Source: Roseococcus pinisoli
GTDB lineage: Bacteria > Pseudomonadota > Alphaproteobacteria > Acetobacterales > Acetobacteraceae
Assembly (NCBI RefSeq): GCF_018413645.1
Contig: NZ_JAHCDA010000001.1
Span: 372,001 to 436,000, forward strand
Length of the DNA: 64,000 bases
Reading direction: 5' to 3'
The notes under the pieces: generated by a model
Databases searched by the model: none
The model's input: the letters and a program-made list of their open reading frames with translations, nothing else
What the model was told of the DNA's origin: nothing
In this document: positions 40,932 through 50,760 of the stretch, piece after piece
Layout of the letters: each line of letters opens with the position of its first letter
How positions within the stretch are numbered: position 1 is the first letter of the stretch
Position numbers and translations under genes: made by a program

Positions 40932-41438
40932 ATGGCCAATGCCGCTGACCTGAAGAAGACGATGGCCGACGCCGCCCAGACCGGCGCCGCGCAGGCGAAG
41001 CAGATCGCGGAGGCGGGCGTGGCCCAGGCCCGCGTGTCGGTCGAGAAGACCCTCGAGACGGCGCACAAGACCGCCGGCGACGTGATGAAGGCCTCCGAGG
41101 AGGCGGTCGAGTTCGGCCGCGGCAACATCGAGGCGTTCAACAAGGCCGCCCAGGTCTACGTGACCGGCATCCAGGACCTCTCGCGCCAGACGGCGACGAT
41201 GTTCCAGGCCTATTCCGAGCAGGCGATCGAGGCGGCGAAGACCCTCTCCGCGCTGAAGAGCCTCAAGGAAGCCGCCGATTTCCAGGCCTCCTTCACCCGG
41301 ACCGCCTTCGAGCGCGCCCTGGCCGACGCCACCAAGCTGCAGGAAGCGTCGATGAAGCTGGCCGAGTCCGCCTTCGAGCCGATCTCGGCCCGCGTGACGC
41401 TCGCGGTCGAGAAGATCTCCAAGCCGCTGGCGGCCTGA
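40932..41438 (+). CDS. Phasin family protein
   Basis: Small amphipathic helical protein that coats polyhydroxyalkanoate granules, 168 residues from ATG 40932 with AAGGAG upstream. The sequence is almost all helix: [40 protein letters not shown] and the conserved phasin core [20 protein letters not shown] followed by [20 protein letters not shown]. No cysteine and no signal. It has its own promoter region with PhaR-type boxes and its own terminator. Presence of a phasin implies that the organism stores PHA, though synthase genes are not in this window. Confidence 0.9.
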   Translation: MANAADLKKTMADAAQTGAAQAKQIAEAGVAQARVSVEKTLETAHKTAGDVMKASEEAVEFGRGNIEAFNKAAQVYVTGIQDLSRQTATMFQAYSEQAIEAAKTLSALKSLKEAADFQASFTRTAFERALADATKLQEASMKLAESAFEPISARVTLAVEKISKPLAA

Positions 41439-41499
41439 CATCGGCCAGCCGGCCGCAACAGCAACGTTGCGACGCCGGCATGACCTGTCCCATGGGCGA

Positions 41500-41530
41500 G
41501 GGCCCGGGCGCCGAACAGGCGTCCGGGCCC
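41500..41530 (+). terminator. Rho-independent terminator after the phasin gene
   Basis: GGGCCCGGGCGCC (41500-41512), loop GAACA, GGCGTCCGGGCCC (41518-41530), then TTTCCTTTT. Thirteen pairs with one G-U and a T-rich tail. Confidence 0.85.
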
Positions 41531-41655
41531 TTTCCTTTTGGCCTTTGATCGATGCAAAGCTGGTCACCCCTTTCCGTGGGCAGCCCGCTCCCGATATCCT
41601 GTTCCATGGAAACCTGTTTGTGACCGATGACCGGAAGCGAGAGATGAGGATCAGG

Positions 41656-41985
41656 ATGTCCGATCCGGACAAGCGCGACGGCGACGGCGGCCCGACGACG
41701 GGCGTCGTCGTCAAGCCCCGGCCGAAGACCAAGAAGCCGGCCATGTACAAGGTCTTGATGCTCAACGACGACTACACGCCGATGGAGTTCGTCGTGCACG
41801 TTCTGGAGCGCTTCTTCCAGAAGAACCGCGACGAGGCGACGCGCATCATGATGCATGTCCATCGGCGCGGCGTGGGCGTCTGCGGCGTCTATACCTACGA
41901 GGTCGCCGAGACCAAGGTGACCCAGGTGATGGATCTGGCCCGCCAGAACCAGCACCCCCTGCAGTGCACGATTGAAAAAGAGTGA
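41656..41985 (+). CDS. clpS: ATP-dependent Clp protease adaptor ClpS
   Basis: N-end rule adaptor that hands substrates with bulky N-terminal residues to ClpAP, 109 residues. A flexible N-terminal arm ([20 protein letters not shown]) leads to the core with [20 protein letters not shown], in which NDDxTPxEFV lines the N-degron pocket, then [24 protein letters not shown] 41656 follows AGGA; an earlier in-frame ATG at 41644 is possible. It lies 144 bases upstream of clpA on the same strand, as in most alphaproteobacteria. Confidence 0.95.
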   Translation: MSDPDKRDGDGGPTTGVVVKPRPKTKKPAMYKVLMLNDDYTPMEFVVHVLERFFQKNRDEATRIMMHVHRRGVGVCGVYTYEVAETKVTQVMDLARQNQHPLQCTIEKE

Positions 41986-42129
41986 CGCCAAAAAAACGTG
42001 CGCTTCACGCCACGCAATTGTCTTATGCGTTGGTGTCAGATGTGAGGGCTGGGGGAGAGCCACCACATCGTCATAACCCGCCGCCTGCCAACCTCGGCAG
42101 CCGGCAACCGCTAAGGGGAGCGTAGAACC

Positions 42130-44484
42130 ATGCTATCCCGCAATCTCGAGCAGACGCTCCATCGTGCGCTTGGCCTCGCCAACGACCGCCGGCACGAATA
42201 CGCGACCCTCGAACATCTCCTCCTCGCCCTCAGCGACGATGTGGACGCAACGACGGTGCTCCGCGCCTGTGGCGTCGACGTCGACAAGCTGAAACGCGAG
42301 CTGACCGAGTTCCTCGACAAGGACCTCGCCGGCCTCGTCAGCGACCGCACGGGGGATCCGAAGCCGACCGCCGGCTTCCAGCGCGTCGTGCAGCGCGCGG
42401 CGATCCACGTGCAGAGCAGCGGCCGTGACGAGGTTTCGGGCGCCAATGTGCTCGTGGCCCTCTTCTCGGAGCGCGAGTCGCACGCCGTCTATTTCCTGCA
42501 GCTGCAGGACATGACGCGCCTCGACGCCGTGAACTTCATCAGCCATGGCATCGCCAAGGCTCCCGGCCGCTCCCAGCCGCGCCCCGTCCAGGGCCAGGCC
42601 CCGACGCCCGAGGAGGGCAACGGCAAGGAGGACCGCGAGGAGAAGCCGCGCGGGGGCAACCGCAACCAGGATGCGCTCAGCACCTATTGCGTGAACCTCA
42701 ACAAGCGGGCCCTGGCCGGCAAGATCGACCCGCTGATCGGCCGCGACAGCGAGATCGAGCGCACGATCCAGATCCTGTGCCGCCGCACCAAGAACAACCC
42801 GCTCTACGTGGGCGATCCCGGCGTGGGCAAGACGGCCATCGCCGAGGGCCTGGCCAAGCGCATCGTGGAGGGCGACGTCCCGGAGGTGCTCGCCAAGAGC
42901 ACCATCTACTCGCTCGACATGGGCAGCCTGCTGGCCGGCACCCGCTACCGCGGCGACTTCGAGGAGCGGCTGAAGGCCGTCGTGAACGAGCTGGAGGCCC
43001 AGCCGGGCGCCGTGCTCTTCATCGACGAGATCCACACCGTGATCGGCGCCGGCGCGACCTCGGGCGGCGCGATGGACGCGTCGAACCTCCTGAAGCCCGC
43101 CCTGGCCCAGGGCACGCTGCGCTGCATCGGGTCCACGACCTACAAGGAATACCGCAACCACTTCGAGAAGGACCGGGCCCTCGTCCGGCGCTTCCAGAAG
43201 ATCGACGTGAACGAGCCCTCCGTCGAGGACACGGTGAAGATCCTGACGGGCCTGAAGACCAATTACGAGAAGCACCACAAGGTTCGCTACACGCCGGAGG
43301 CCATCCGCGCCGCGGTGGAGCTCTCGGCCAAGTACATCCATGACCGCAAGCTGCCGGACAAGGCGATCGATGTGATCGACGAGGTCGGCGCCTCGCGGAT
43401 GCTGCTGCCCGAAGGCAAGCGCCGGAAGACCGTGACCCTGAAGGATGTGGAGGAGACCGTCGCGAAGATCGCGCGCATCCCACCCAAATCCGTCTCGGCC
43501 GACGACAAGGAGACGCTCCGCACGCTGGAGCGCGACCTCAAGGCGATGGTCTTCGGACAGGACAAGGCGATCGAGGCCCTTTCCTCGGCCATCAAGCTGT
43601 CCCGCGCGGGGCTGCGCGACCCGGAGAAGCCGATCGGCAACTACCTGTTCTCCGGCCCGACCGGCGTCGGCAAGACAGAGGTGGCGAAGCAGCTCAGCAA
43701 GACGCTCGGCATCGAGCTCCTGCGCTTCGACATGTCCGAATACATGGAGCGGCACAGCGTCAGCCGGCTGATCGGCGCGCCCCCGGGCTATGTGGGCTTC
43801 GACCAGGGCGGCCTGCTGACCGACGGCATCGACCAGCACCCGCATTGCGTGCTGCTGCTGGACGAGATCGAGAAAGCCCATCCGGACCTCTATGCGATCC
43901 TGCTGCAGGTGATGGACCACGGGAAGCTGACCGACCACAACGGAAAGACGGTCGATTTCCGCAACGTGATCCTCATCATGACGACCAATGCGGGCGCGGC
44001 GGACATGCAGAAGTCGGCGATCGGCTTCGGCAATCCGGTGCGCCAGGGCGAGGACGAGGAGGCGGTGAAGCGGATGTTCACGCCGGAATTCCGCAACCGC
44101 CTCGACGCCGTGATCCCCTTCGCGGGCCTCTCGGCGGAGATCGTCGCCCAGGTGGTCGAGAAGTTCGTGATGCAGCTCGAGGCCCAGCTGGCCGACCGCA
44201 ACGTCACGATCGAGCTCTCGAGCGCGGCCAAGGAGTGGCTGGCCGAGCGCGGCTACGATCCGCTCTATGGCGCGCGGCCATTGGCCCGCGTGATCCAGGA
44301 GTTCATCAAGAAGCCGCTGGCCGAGGAACTCCTCTTCGGGCGGCTGGTGAAGGGTGGCTCGGTGAAGGTGAACCTGACCGAAGGTGCGCTGACCTTCGAC
44401 ATCGCCGAGGCGCCAGTCGCCGCCCTGCCCAAGCCGGAAGGCGACGGCGAGGCGGAGAAGGAGCCGGAAGCGACGGCGGAGTAA
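42130..44484 (+). CDS. clpA: ATP-dependent Clp protease ATP-binding subunit ClpA
   Basis: Hexameric AAA+ unfoldase that feeds proteins into ClpP, 784 residues. The N-domain (residues about 1-145: [20 protein letters not shown], with two repeats) binds ClpS. The two AAA modules have Walker [14 protein letters not shown] and [13 protein letters not shown], and Walker [10 protein letters not shown] and [12 protein letters not shown]. The ClpP-binding loop KSAIGFG is present. A linker of about 40 residues ([20 protein letters not shown]) separates the N-domain from D1. The Glu-rich C-terminus is ordinary. Confidence 0.96.
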   Translation: MLSRNLEQTLHRALGLANDRRHEYATLEHLLLALSDDVDATTVLRACGVDVDKLKRELTEFLDKDLAGLVSDRTGDPKPTAGFQRVVQRAAIHVQSSGRDEVSGANVLVALFSERESHAVYFLQLQDMTRLDAVNFISHGIAKAPGRSQPRPVQGQAPTPEEGNGKEDREEKPRGGNRNQDALSTYCVNLNKRALAGKIDPLIGRDSEIERTIQILCRRTKNNPLYVGDPGVGKTAIAEGLAKRIVEGDVPEVLAKSTIYSLDMGSLLAGTRYRGDFEERLKAVVNELEAQPGAVLFIDEIHTVIGAGATSGGAMDASNLLKPALAQGTLRCIGSTTYKEYRNHFEKDRALVRRFQKIDVNEPSVEDTVKILTGLKTNYEKHHKVRYTPEAIRAAVELSAKYIHDRKLPDKAIDVIDEVGASRMLLPEGKRRKTVTLKDVEETVAKIARIPPKSVSADDKETLRTLERDLKAMVFGQDKAIEALSSAIKLSRAGLRDPEKPIGNYLFSGPTGVGKTEVAKQLSKTLGIELLRFDMSEYMERHSVSRLIGAPPGYVGFDQGGLLTDGIDQHPHCVLLLDEIEKAHPDLYAILLQVMDHGKLTDHNGKTVDFRNVILIMTTNAGAADMQKSAIGFGNPVRQGEDEEAVKRMFTPEFRNRLDAVIPFAGLSAEIVAQVVEKFVMQLEAQLADRNVTIELSSAAKEWLAERGYDPLYGARPLARVIQEFIKKPLAEELLFGRLVKGGSVKVNLTEGALTFDIAEAPVAALPKPEGDGEAEKEPEATAE

Positions 44485-44500
44485 GCCGCCGCGTCCGATC

Positions 44501-44525
44501 GTTCCGGATCCCTCCGATCCGGAAC
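44501..44525 (+). terminator. First hairpin after clpA
   Basis: GTTCCGGATC (44501-44510), loop CCTCC, GATCCGGAAC (44516-44525). A perfect ten-base stem followed by GTGGATC, without a T-run; the stronger terminator follows. Confidence 0.55.
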
Positions 44526-44560
44526 GTGGATCGGCCGCGCGGAAGGCTCCCTTGTGGATC

Positions 44561-44588
44561 GGGCCCCGATGGTTTCCCATCGGGGCCC
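44561..44588 (+). terminator. Rho-independent terminator after clpA
   Basis: GGGCCCCGATGG (44561-44572), loop TTTC, CCATCGGGGCCC (44577-44588), then TTTTCATTT. Perfect twelve-base stem with a T-tail. Confidence 0.9.
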
Positions 44589-44644
44589 TTTTCATTTGGA
44601 CCGCGATCCCCTCGATCGAGCCGGGGACGCGTCGGGAGAATGCC

Positions 44645-44998
44645 ATGACCGCCGACACCCGCATCGAGGACTGGGACAGCTACAACGGCGCGCTGCGCGA
44701 GCGGGGCAAGGAATTCGCGGTGCTGCACCCGGAGGCGGTGAAGGGCTTCTCGGCCCTCAGCCGCGGCGCCTCGACGACGAAGCACCTGGACGCCAAGACC
44801 CGGGAGCTGATCGCGCTCGCCGTGGCGGTGACGACGCGATGCCAGGGCTGCATCGACGCGCATGCGCGCAAGGCTCAGGCCGCCGGGCTGACGAAGGAAG
44901 AGATCGCCGAGGCCCTGGGCGTCGCCATCGCCCTGAACGCCGGCGCGGCGATGACCTACTCCCTGCATGTCCTGGACGCGATGGACGGCCTCGGCTGA
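44645..44998 (+). CDS. AhpD-like carboxymuconolactone decarboxylase family protein
   Basis: 117 residues, all helical CMD fold. The redox motif TTRCQGCIDAHARKA has the CxxC and the His three residues later seen in AhpD-type alkylhydroperoxidases. Flanking sequences are LDAKTRELIALAVAVTTRC and GLTKEEIAEALGVAIALNAG. GGAGA precedes ATG 44645. It stands alone between the clpA terminator and tRNA-Glu. Probably a cytoplasmic antioxidant enzyme; substrate and electron donor are unknown. Confidence 0.85.
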   Translation: MTADTRIEDWDSYNGALRERGKEFAVLHPEAVKGFSALSRGASTTKHLDAKTRELIALAVAVTTRCQGCIDAHARKAQAAGLTKEEIAEALGVAIALNAGAAMTYSLHVLDAMDGLG

Positions 44999-45110
44999 GG
45001 GGTTTTTCGGAGATAACCGCCCGCCTGCGCCACGCTTTTCCGTTGGGGGGCTAGGCGCTCGCGAGCGGACTGTGTATGGAGCGGCGCGCGTCCCCCGACT
45101 TGGACGCGAT

Positions 45111-45186
45111 GACCCGTTCGTCTAGAGGCCTAGGACACCAGCCTTTCACGTTGGCAGCACGGGTTCGAATCCCGTACGGGTCGCCA
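45111..45186 (+). tRNA. tRNA-Glu (UUC)
   Basis: 76 bases with CCA encoded. The acceptor stem GACCCGT pairs with ACGGGTC, followed by discriminator G and CCA. The anticodon arm CCAGC-CTTTCAC-GTTGG shows anticodon TTC, and the T-arm has GGTTCGAATCC. Every arm of the cloverleaf can be drawn. Confidence 0.96.
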
Positions 45187-45538
45187 TCCAAGCCTTTCCC
45201 GGCCACCGCGACATTTCCAGCGCCGCCGGTTTTCCAAATCCAGCCCGCTTCAAGCCGGTTTTCGCCACGGCACGCCCGACAAAGCCTGCGGCCGGTCCGA
45301 GCCCCCTCTCTCTCCAATGATGGCGACAGACCTCGCCAAGCTGCCCCGGCGAAAGACGGGGGCAATTCCGGCCGTCAGGGAAGCCGAATCTTCAGCACCG
45401 ACATTACTCCGCCACCTCGCGAAGAAGTTCCGGAGCGGACGCCGGCAGCTTGGATATTCTCTACATATCTATTGTTTAGGTTGCCCCAAATTTCGGAATA
45501 CCTTCTCCACCAGGAAGGCCTGCGCAAGGACAACCGAT
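45187..45538 (+). other. 352-base leader before the GGDEF gene
   Basis: No supported gene, although the cyclase frame stays open through much of it. An AT-rich stretch at about 45450-45495 (TTGGATATTC and TCTATTGTTTAGG) is the likely promoter area. No confident hexamer pair. Confidence 0.35.
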
Positions 45539-46954
45539 ATGAGGGAGGAGCGCCTAGGGGCGCCGCAAGGGACGTTGGCTGGCGCGGCCATCGTTTTCAC
45601 CGTGGTATTGGCCGCCTGCCTTTTCGGCATCGGCACGCGACCGCTGGGCTTCCTTGCCGCCTTTTGGCCGGCGAACGCGTTGCTTCTTGGTATTTTCGTC
45701 CGATTTCCCCATCTCCAGTCCCCGGCCGGATGGATAGCGGCAGCAGCCGGGTACCTGGCCGCCGACTTCATGACCGGGGGCGAGCCGCTGCCGACCCTAT
45801 GGCTCACCGCGGCAAACATGGCCGAGGTGGCGACGGGCTCCGTGCTGTTTCGAATGGTCAGCGAGGAGGATCGCCGGCTGCGGCGGCCGTCTTCCGTTCT
45901 TTATCTCTTCGGCATTCTGGTCGTGGCCTCGATGGCGGCGGGGGTCGTCGGGGCCGGGGCCGCCCCCCTGTTCTTCGACAGCGACTTCCTCTCCGGCATG
46001 GCCTTCTGGGTCACCACGGAGCTCACCAACAGCATCATCGTGCTGCCCGTTGTGCTGACCGCGCCTTCGCTGTGGCCGATGTTGCAGCAGATGCGCCTCC
46101 CGGAAGACCGGGTTACCCTCCTTCGCTGCGCGGCTCCGGCCCTGACCCTCCTGGCCTCCGTCGTCGTGGGCGCCCTCGTCGGTGGGCCGGGGGCGTCGAC
46201 CTTCCACGCGCCCGCACTTCTCTGGTGCGCCTTGAGCTACCCGATATTCCCCTCCGTCGTGCTGACGATGATGGTGAGCATCTGGCACCTCATCGCCATT
46301 TCGCTGGGCTTCTTCGCGTCCCAGGTGACTCACCACGACGGCTATATGATCTCCGGGCGCCTCGGCATCATGCTTTTGGCGCTCGCACCCTTGACGGTCG
46401 CGAGCATCAACCTGGCCCGGAATGAGCTGCTCGCGCGGCTAGAGCAGCTCGCCACCTACGACATGATGACGGGCGCCCTGTCACGCGCCGCCTTCATGCA
46501 GCGGGGCAGCGCGCTGATATCGCAGCCGATGCGCTCAGGCCCCTACGCGGTCCTGATGCTCGACATCGACCGCTTCAAGCAGATCAACGATACCTACGGC
46601 CATGCGGCGGGCGACAGGGTGCTCTCGGCCTTTTCCGCCTGCGTAAGGTCATCGCTGCGTGAGGCCGACCTGTTCGGGCGGGTCGGCGGCGAGGAATTCT
46701 CCGTGATTCTGCCGAACACCCCGCGGGAGGATGCCCTCCGCGTGGCCGAGAGGGTTCGCGCCAACGTCGAAGGCCTGCCGATCCCGATCGAGGCCGGAGC
46801 CCCCTTGCACATCACGGTCAGCATCGGGATCACGCATCAGCCGAGGCCCGGGCCCGGCCCGACCCTCCTGGATGCGCTGATCTCCGCGGCCGACCGCGCG
46901 CTCTATATCGCCAAGGGACAGGGCCGAAACCGGATCGTCCATGCGGATGCGTGA
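45539..46954 (+). CDS. MASE1-GGDEF diguanylate cyclase
   Basis: 471 residues from ATG 45539 (AAGGA eight bases upstream); the frame is open earlier but that part reads as non-coding. The first 300 residues contain about eight hydrophobic helices with FWPANALLLGIFVRF and LTAANMAEVATGSVLF, fitting the MASE1 membrane sensor. The GGDEF domain starts at YDMMTGALSRAAFMQRG, with DIDRFKQINDTYGHAAGDRVL for metal and substrate. The active site is GGEEF (383-387), and an inhibitory site RxxD (READ) lies five residues upstream. It should make cyclic di-GMP with product feedback control. Signal unknown. Confidence 0.9.
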   Translation: MREERLGAPQGTLAGAAIVFTVVLAACLFGIGTRPLGFLAAFWPANALLLGIFVRFPHLQSPAGWIAAAAGYLAADFMTGGEPLPTLWLTAANMAEVATGSVLFRMVSEEDRRLRRPSSVLYLFGILVVASMAAGVVGAGAAPLFFDSDFLSGMAFWVTTELTNSIIVLPVVLTAPSLWPMLQQMRLPEDRVTLLRCAAPALTLLASVVVGALVGGPGASTFHAPALLWCALSYPIFPSVVLTMMVSIWHLIAISLGFFASQVTHHDGYMISGRLGIMLLALAPLTVASINLARNELLARLEQLATYDMMTGALSRAAFMQRGSALISQPMRSGPYAVLMLDIDRFKQINDTYGHAAGDRVLSAFSACVRSSLREADLFGRVGGEEFSVILPNTPREDALRVAERVRANVEGLPIPIEAGAPLHITVSIGITHQPRPGPGPTLLDALISAADRALYIAKGQGRNRIVHADA

Positions 46955-46970
46955 AGCGCTGACCCGGCGG

Positions 46971-47396
46971 TCAGGACGACCAGAGCCCCGTCAGCGGCCG
47001 CAGCGCGATCGGCGTGTCGGCCCGCAGCCGATCGGAGGCCTTGCGGCCTGTCGCCTTCATCTCGGTCGACCGGAAAGCCAGGCACTCCAGCCCCAGCGCG
47101 GTGATACGCCAGCCGGCCTTGCCGCGGAACTTCTCGGAAATGCCCATTTCGGCCAGGCCCCGGCGCATCAGCTCGGCGATGATGCCGTAGCCGATCCCTC
47201 GCGGAAGCTCCCCCAGCACCAGAAAATGCTGCGCATCGGCGCCCAAGGTTGCCATCGCCTGGAGATAGCGGGGCTTGAGATCCTGGCAGGCCAGGCAGCC
47301 GGTCTTCCCGTGGCGCCAGCTCTTCCCGCGGGATTCGCCGTCGTCGCTGTCATGGGAAAAGTCGCTGCGATCCTGAGCCACGTCCCTGCTTCTCAT
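46971..47396 (-). CDS. Small protein of unknown function, winged-helix-like C-terminus
   Basis: 141 residues from ATG 47396, with AGGA four bases upstream; the frame is open to 47615, but the extra part is compositionally random. A polar N-terminus is followed by KTGCLACQDLKPRYLQAMAT, whose CxxC may bind metal. Then comes a compact helical part, PRGIGYGIIAELMRRGLAEM, GWRITALGLECLAF, with the helix and wing pattern of a small DNA-binding domain. Not recognised. It is convergent with the cyclase gene, 16 bases apart. Confidence 0.55.
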   Translation of the reverse strand: MRSRDVAQDRSDFSHDSDDGESRGKSWRHGKTGCLACQDLKPRYLQAMATLGADAQHFLVLGELPRGIGYGIIAELMRRGLAEMGISEKFRGKAGWRITALGLECLAFRSTEMKATGRKASDRLRADTPIALRPLTGLWSS

Positions 47397-47923
47397 ATCG
47401 TCCTGCACCCGCACCACGGCACGCCCTCGCTTAACCTGCCCTGAAGCAGGACCTCCGAAGGCCGGCTCCGTGGGAATTTCATTCTCCGCGACGGCCGTTT
47501 CCGGCCTCGGACCTCGACAGGAGGGACGCCTTCGCCAAGGGGTTCTTCCCTTCAGTGACGCGTGCTCTTGTTTCGCCGCTGTATCGCTTTCCTCGGAACG
47601 CGAGTCCGAAGCCAAGGTTTCCTCAAGGTTTGCGCCTGGATGCCGTTTGAGTGGCCCGCGATTGATAGAACCCGAAATTAGCTTTCATTCAGAGCAATTT
47701 ACCGTCGAAACAACGTTCCCTCGCGGGCTCGGAGGAAGACGCCCGGGTCGGGCCGGGCGGGAAAGGCCTCGCCGCCTTCCCTCCCCGGTCGAAAGAGTGC
47801 GATAGAATGGTTGCTCGCAGCTTTGACCGCAGAAGAGGTCCGCAACCCACCCCCCGATCATCAAGCTCGCCCCGCCCGCGCCGAAGCCGGTTCGCGGCGA
47901 AAATTTCCTGGAGGCAGATTCGA
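47397..47923. other. 527-base region between divergent genes
   Basis: No gene can be supported. It contains a relatively AT-rich stretch (47665-47705, with GAAATTAGCTTTCATTCAGAGC) that may hold a promoter for the secreted repeat protein. The last 120 bases are an untranslated leader by the chosen start. Confidence 0.35.
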
Positions 47924-49465
47924 ATGACCAGAATGTCCTTGAGGCGTCCCGCCCTCACCTTCCGATGGGCCGCTCTCTCCGCCCTCCTGATCATGCCCCT
48001 CCCCGCCCTGGCGAAGGACAGCCCGTCCTCGCCGCCGACGCCGCCCGCCGCGGCACCCGGCGTCAAGCAGGCCAATCCGCTGGGGGGCCAGCCCGGCACC
48101 TCGGGCCCGCAGGCGTTGGAGCCCGGCCAGGCGATCCGTGTCCGCCTCAACGGGCGCGAGACCCGGACCTTCCGCATCTCCCCCGCCGCCGGCAGCGACT
48201 ACACGATCATCACGCGCAACCTCTCGAACGGCACCGACACCGTCCTGTACCTGCTGGGCGACCGCGGGCAGCGCATCGGCTCGGATGATGACGGCGGCGA
48301 CGAGCCCCTGTCCTCCCGGATGGAGGTCACCTCGGCCGATCGGGGCACGGCGGTCCGCGTCGGGACCTTCGGCGGCGGCGGCGAGTTCGAGATCCTGCTG
48401 ACGCGCGACACCCCGCGCGGCCGCCCCGATTTCGCGACCACCCTGGATGCCGCGCGGACGATGCCGGCCCTGGCGGTGGACGCCCCCCGCCGGGTGCGCC
48501 TCCTGCGCCGCGAGCAGGCCTTCTTCGCCCTGCCCGAGGACACGCGCGACTTCGTCGCCCTCACGCGGAACCTCCGCCGCGGCACGGACACCGTCCTCGC
48601 CCTGGTGAACGCCCAGGGCCGCGTCCTCGCCGAGGATGATGACGGCGGCGACGAGCCCCTGGCCTCCCGCCTGGATTTCGCGCGCGGCCAGGGCCCGCTC
48701 TTCCTCCGCGCCAGCGTCTTCAGCGGAACCGGCGGCGAGTTCGAGGTGCTGCTGCAGGCCGAGGCGCCTTCGCCCCCGCCATCCTATGCCACCACGCTGA
48801 TCGACGCCGCGGGCCGCCCGCCGCTGGAGATCGGCCAGACCGTCCGGATCGAGCTGCGGCGCCGCCAGGCGGCCTATTTCGCCCTGCCCGGCGGTGACAT
48901 GGATCTGCGCGCCCTCACCCGCAACCTGTCCAACGGGGCGGATACGGTGATCTCCCTCGTCGACGGCAACGGCCAGGTGGTCATGTCCGATGATGATGGC
49001 GGGGAGGAGGACCTGTCGTCGCAGCTCGACATCCCGGCGCCCCGCCGGCAGGTCTTCCTGCAGGTGACCCTGCTCGGCCCGCGCCCCGGCTCCTTCGACC
49101 TGACGCTGCAGCAGGCGGAGCCGGCGGCCGCGCCGAACTTCGCGACCAGCCCCGACGACGCCCGCGCCCAGCCGCCGCTGCCGGCCGGCGAGGCCCGGCG
49201 GATCCGGCTGGAGCGTGGCCAGAGCGCCTATTTCGTCCTGCCGCCCAGCGACCAGCCCCGCACGATCCTGACCCGCAACCTGCGGCGCGGTACGGACACG
49301 GTGCTGGAGCTCCTCGATGCCCATGGCCAGATGATCGACCAGGACGATGACGGCGGCGAAGGCCTCGCCTCGCGGCTGGCGGTTCCCGCCGGCGGCCAGG
49401 GGCTCGTCATCCGGGCCGGCGTCTTCGGCGATGGCTCGGGCGAATTCGAGCTCATCCTGAACTAG
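47924..49465 (+). CDS. Secreted protein with four DDDGG beta repeats (PPC-like)
   Basis: 513 residues from ATG 47924, with GGAGG nine bases upstream. A signal peptide (RWAALSALLIMPLPALA) precedes a Pro-rich linker and four repeats of about 105-115 residues. Each repeat has an aromatic-containing RxxxFxL/I strand, then TRNLxxGTDTVLxLLDxxG, then DDDGGxExLxSRL, then a final xxGEFELxL strand. The Asp cluster is likely to bind calcium. The layout resembles bacterial pre-peptidase C-terminal (PPC) domains, but no peptidase domain is attached. Likely an extracellular or periplasmic binding protein. It stands alone and ends in a terminator. Confidence 0.8.
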   Translation: MTRMSLRRPALTFRWAALSALLIMPLPALAKDSPSSPPTPPAAAPGVKQANPLGGQPGTSGPQALEPGQAIRVRLNGRETRTFRISPAAGSDYTIITRNLSNGTDTVLYLLGDRGQRIGSDDDGGDEPLSSRMEVTSADRGTAVRVGTFGGGGEFEILLTRDTPRGRPDFATTLDAARTMPALAVDAPRRVRLLRREQAFFALPEDTRDFVALTRNLRRGTDTVLALVNAQGRVLAEDDDGGDEPLASRLDFARGQGPLFLRASVFSGTGGEFEVLLQAEAPSPPPSYATTLIDAAGRPPLEIGQTVRIELRRRQAAYFALPGGDMDLRALTRNLSNGADTVISLVDGNGQVVMSDDDGGEEDLSSQLDIPAPRRQVFLQVTLLGPRPGSFDLTLQQAEPAAAPNFATSPDDARAQPPLPAGEARRIRLERGQSAYFVLPPSDQPRTILTRNLRRGTDTVLELLDAHGQMIDQDDDGGEGLASRLAVPAGGQGLVIRAGVFGDGSGEFELILN

Positions 49466-49481
49466 GACGGCGCCGGATCAC

Positions 49482-49504
49482 GCGGCCCGACCTGGTCGGG
49501 CCGC
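49482..49504. terminator. Hairpin after the DDDGG repeat gene
   Basis: GCGGCCCGAC (49482-49491), loop CTG, GTCGGGCCGC (49495-49504), perfect and extendable by one C-G pair. A further stem GACGGCC/GGCCGTC lies just beyond. Convergent gap. Confidence 0.7.
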
Positions 49505-49587
49505 GAAGGCCGGAGGGGGCGCGCTCCCTCCGGAACCAGGGACGGCCGAGCCTGCTGGGCCCGGCCGTCGGTGAAGAAACCGGCCGA

Positions 49588-50724
49588 TCAGTCCCGGCCG
49601 AGGATCTCCCGGTTGTGCTGGCCCACGCGCGGCGCGGGCCGCCGCGGGAAGGGCCGCCGCCGGTTGAAGGAAAGCGGCAGGTTCACGATCTTCGGGCCGC
49701 CCTCCGGCAGCTCGCGCAGCAGGCCCACCGCCGCCATCTGCTCGCTTTCCGTGACCTCGGCGATGTCGTTCACCGGGCCGCTCGGCACGCCGACGGCATC
49801 CAGCGCGGCCAGCCAATGGTCGCGCGGCTTGGTCAGGAAGGCCGCGGCGATGAGGGGGATGAGCGCGGCCTTGTTCCGCACACGGTCGCCCGCCTTGGCG
49901 AAGCGCGGATCCTCCGCCCATTCCGGATGGCCCAGCACCTTGGCCGAGCGGGCGAAGAAGCGGTCATTGCCGGCGGCGAGGCAGAGCGGCCGGTCCGCCG
50001 TCTCGAAGGTCTGGTAGGGGACGATCACCGCCGCGCCCGTGCCATGGCGCTTCGCGACGTCGCCGGTGGAGAGGTAGTTGTTGATCTGCCCCTCGACCCA
50101 GAAGGCCGCCGTCTCGAAGAGGGACGAATCGATGAGGCAGCCCTTGCCCGTCCTCTCCCGCCAGCGGAGCGCCGCCAGCGCGCCGATCGTCACGAAGAGG
50201 CCCGTCGCCTTGTCGTTGACGGAGGCACCGCAGAAGGTCGGCGGGCCGTCGGCCTGGCCGGTGACGCTCATCATGCCGCCATAGGCCTGGAGCAGCGGGT
50301 CGAAGCCGGGCTTCATCTTGAGCGGCCCCTCGAAGCCGAAGGCCCAGATCGAGCAGTAGATGAGGCGCGGATGGCGCGCGAGCATGGCCTCCGGCCCGAT
50401 GCCGATCTCGTCCACCACGCCGGGACGCAGGTTCTGGATCAGGATATCCGCCGTCTCGCAGAGCTTGTGCAGCGCCTCGATATCCTCGGGCTTCTTCAGG
50501 TCGAGCGTGATGGAACGCTTGCTGCGGTTCTGGCCGTGGAAATAGAGCGAGGTGACGCCGTCCGGCCCGTAGGGAGGGCCCCAGAGGCGGGCGTCGTCGC
50601 CGCCATCCGGCTTCTCGACCTTGATGACATCGGCGCCCATGTCGGCCAGCACCGCGCCGGCCAGCGGGCCGGCGAGGGCCTGGCCCACTTCGATGACGGT
50701 GACGCCGTCCAGCGGCAGATCCAT
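49588..50724 (-). CDS. CaiB/BaiF family CoA transferase
   Basis: Class III CoA transferase, 378 residues, moving CoA between carboxylic acids. N-terminal LDGVTVIEVGQALAGPLAGA and LADMGADVIKVEKPDGGDDA are characteristic, as are NLRPGVVDEIGIG and the region FCGASVNDKATGLF, where the conserved Asp acts as nucleophile. C-terminal block: VPSGPVNDIAEVTESEQMAA. ATG 50724 has AAGGA seven bases upstream; an earlier ATG at 50754 lacks one. It lies 36 bases after the Bug receptor gene on the same strand, so the receptor may import the acid that this enzyme activates. Confidence 0.88.
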   Translation of the reverse strand: MDLPLDGVTVIEVGQALAGPLAGAVLADMGADVIKVEKPDGGDDARLWGPPYGPDGVTSLYFHGQNRSKRSITLDLKKPEDIEALHKLCETADILIQNLRPGVVDEIGIGPEAMLARHPRLIYCSIWAFGFEGPLKMKPGFDPLLQAYGGMMSVTGQADGPPTFCGASVNDKATGLFVTIGALAALRWRERTGKGCLIDSSLFETAAFWVEGQINNYLSTGDVAKRHGTGAAVIVPYQTFETADRPLCLAAGNDRFFARSAKVLGHPEWAEDPRFAKAGDRVRNKAALIPLIAAAFLTKPRDHWLAALDAVGVPSGPVNDIAEVTESEQMAAVGLLRELPEGGPKIVNLPLSFNRRRPFPRRPAPRVGQHNREILGRD

Positions 50725-50760
50725 GGAAAATCCTTCGAGTGATGAAACTGACATAACGGG

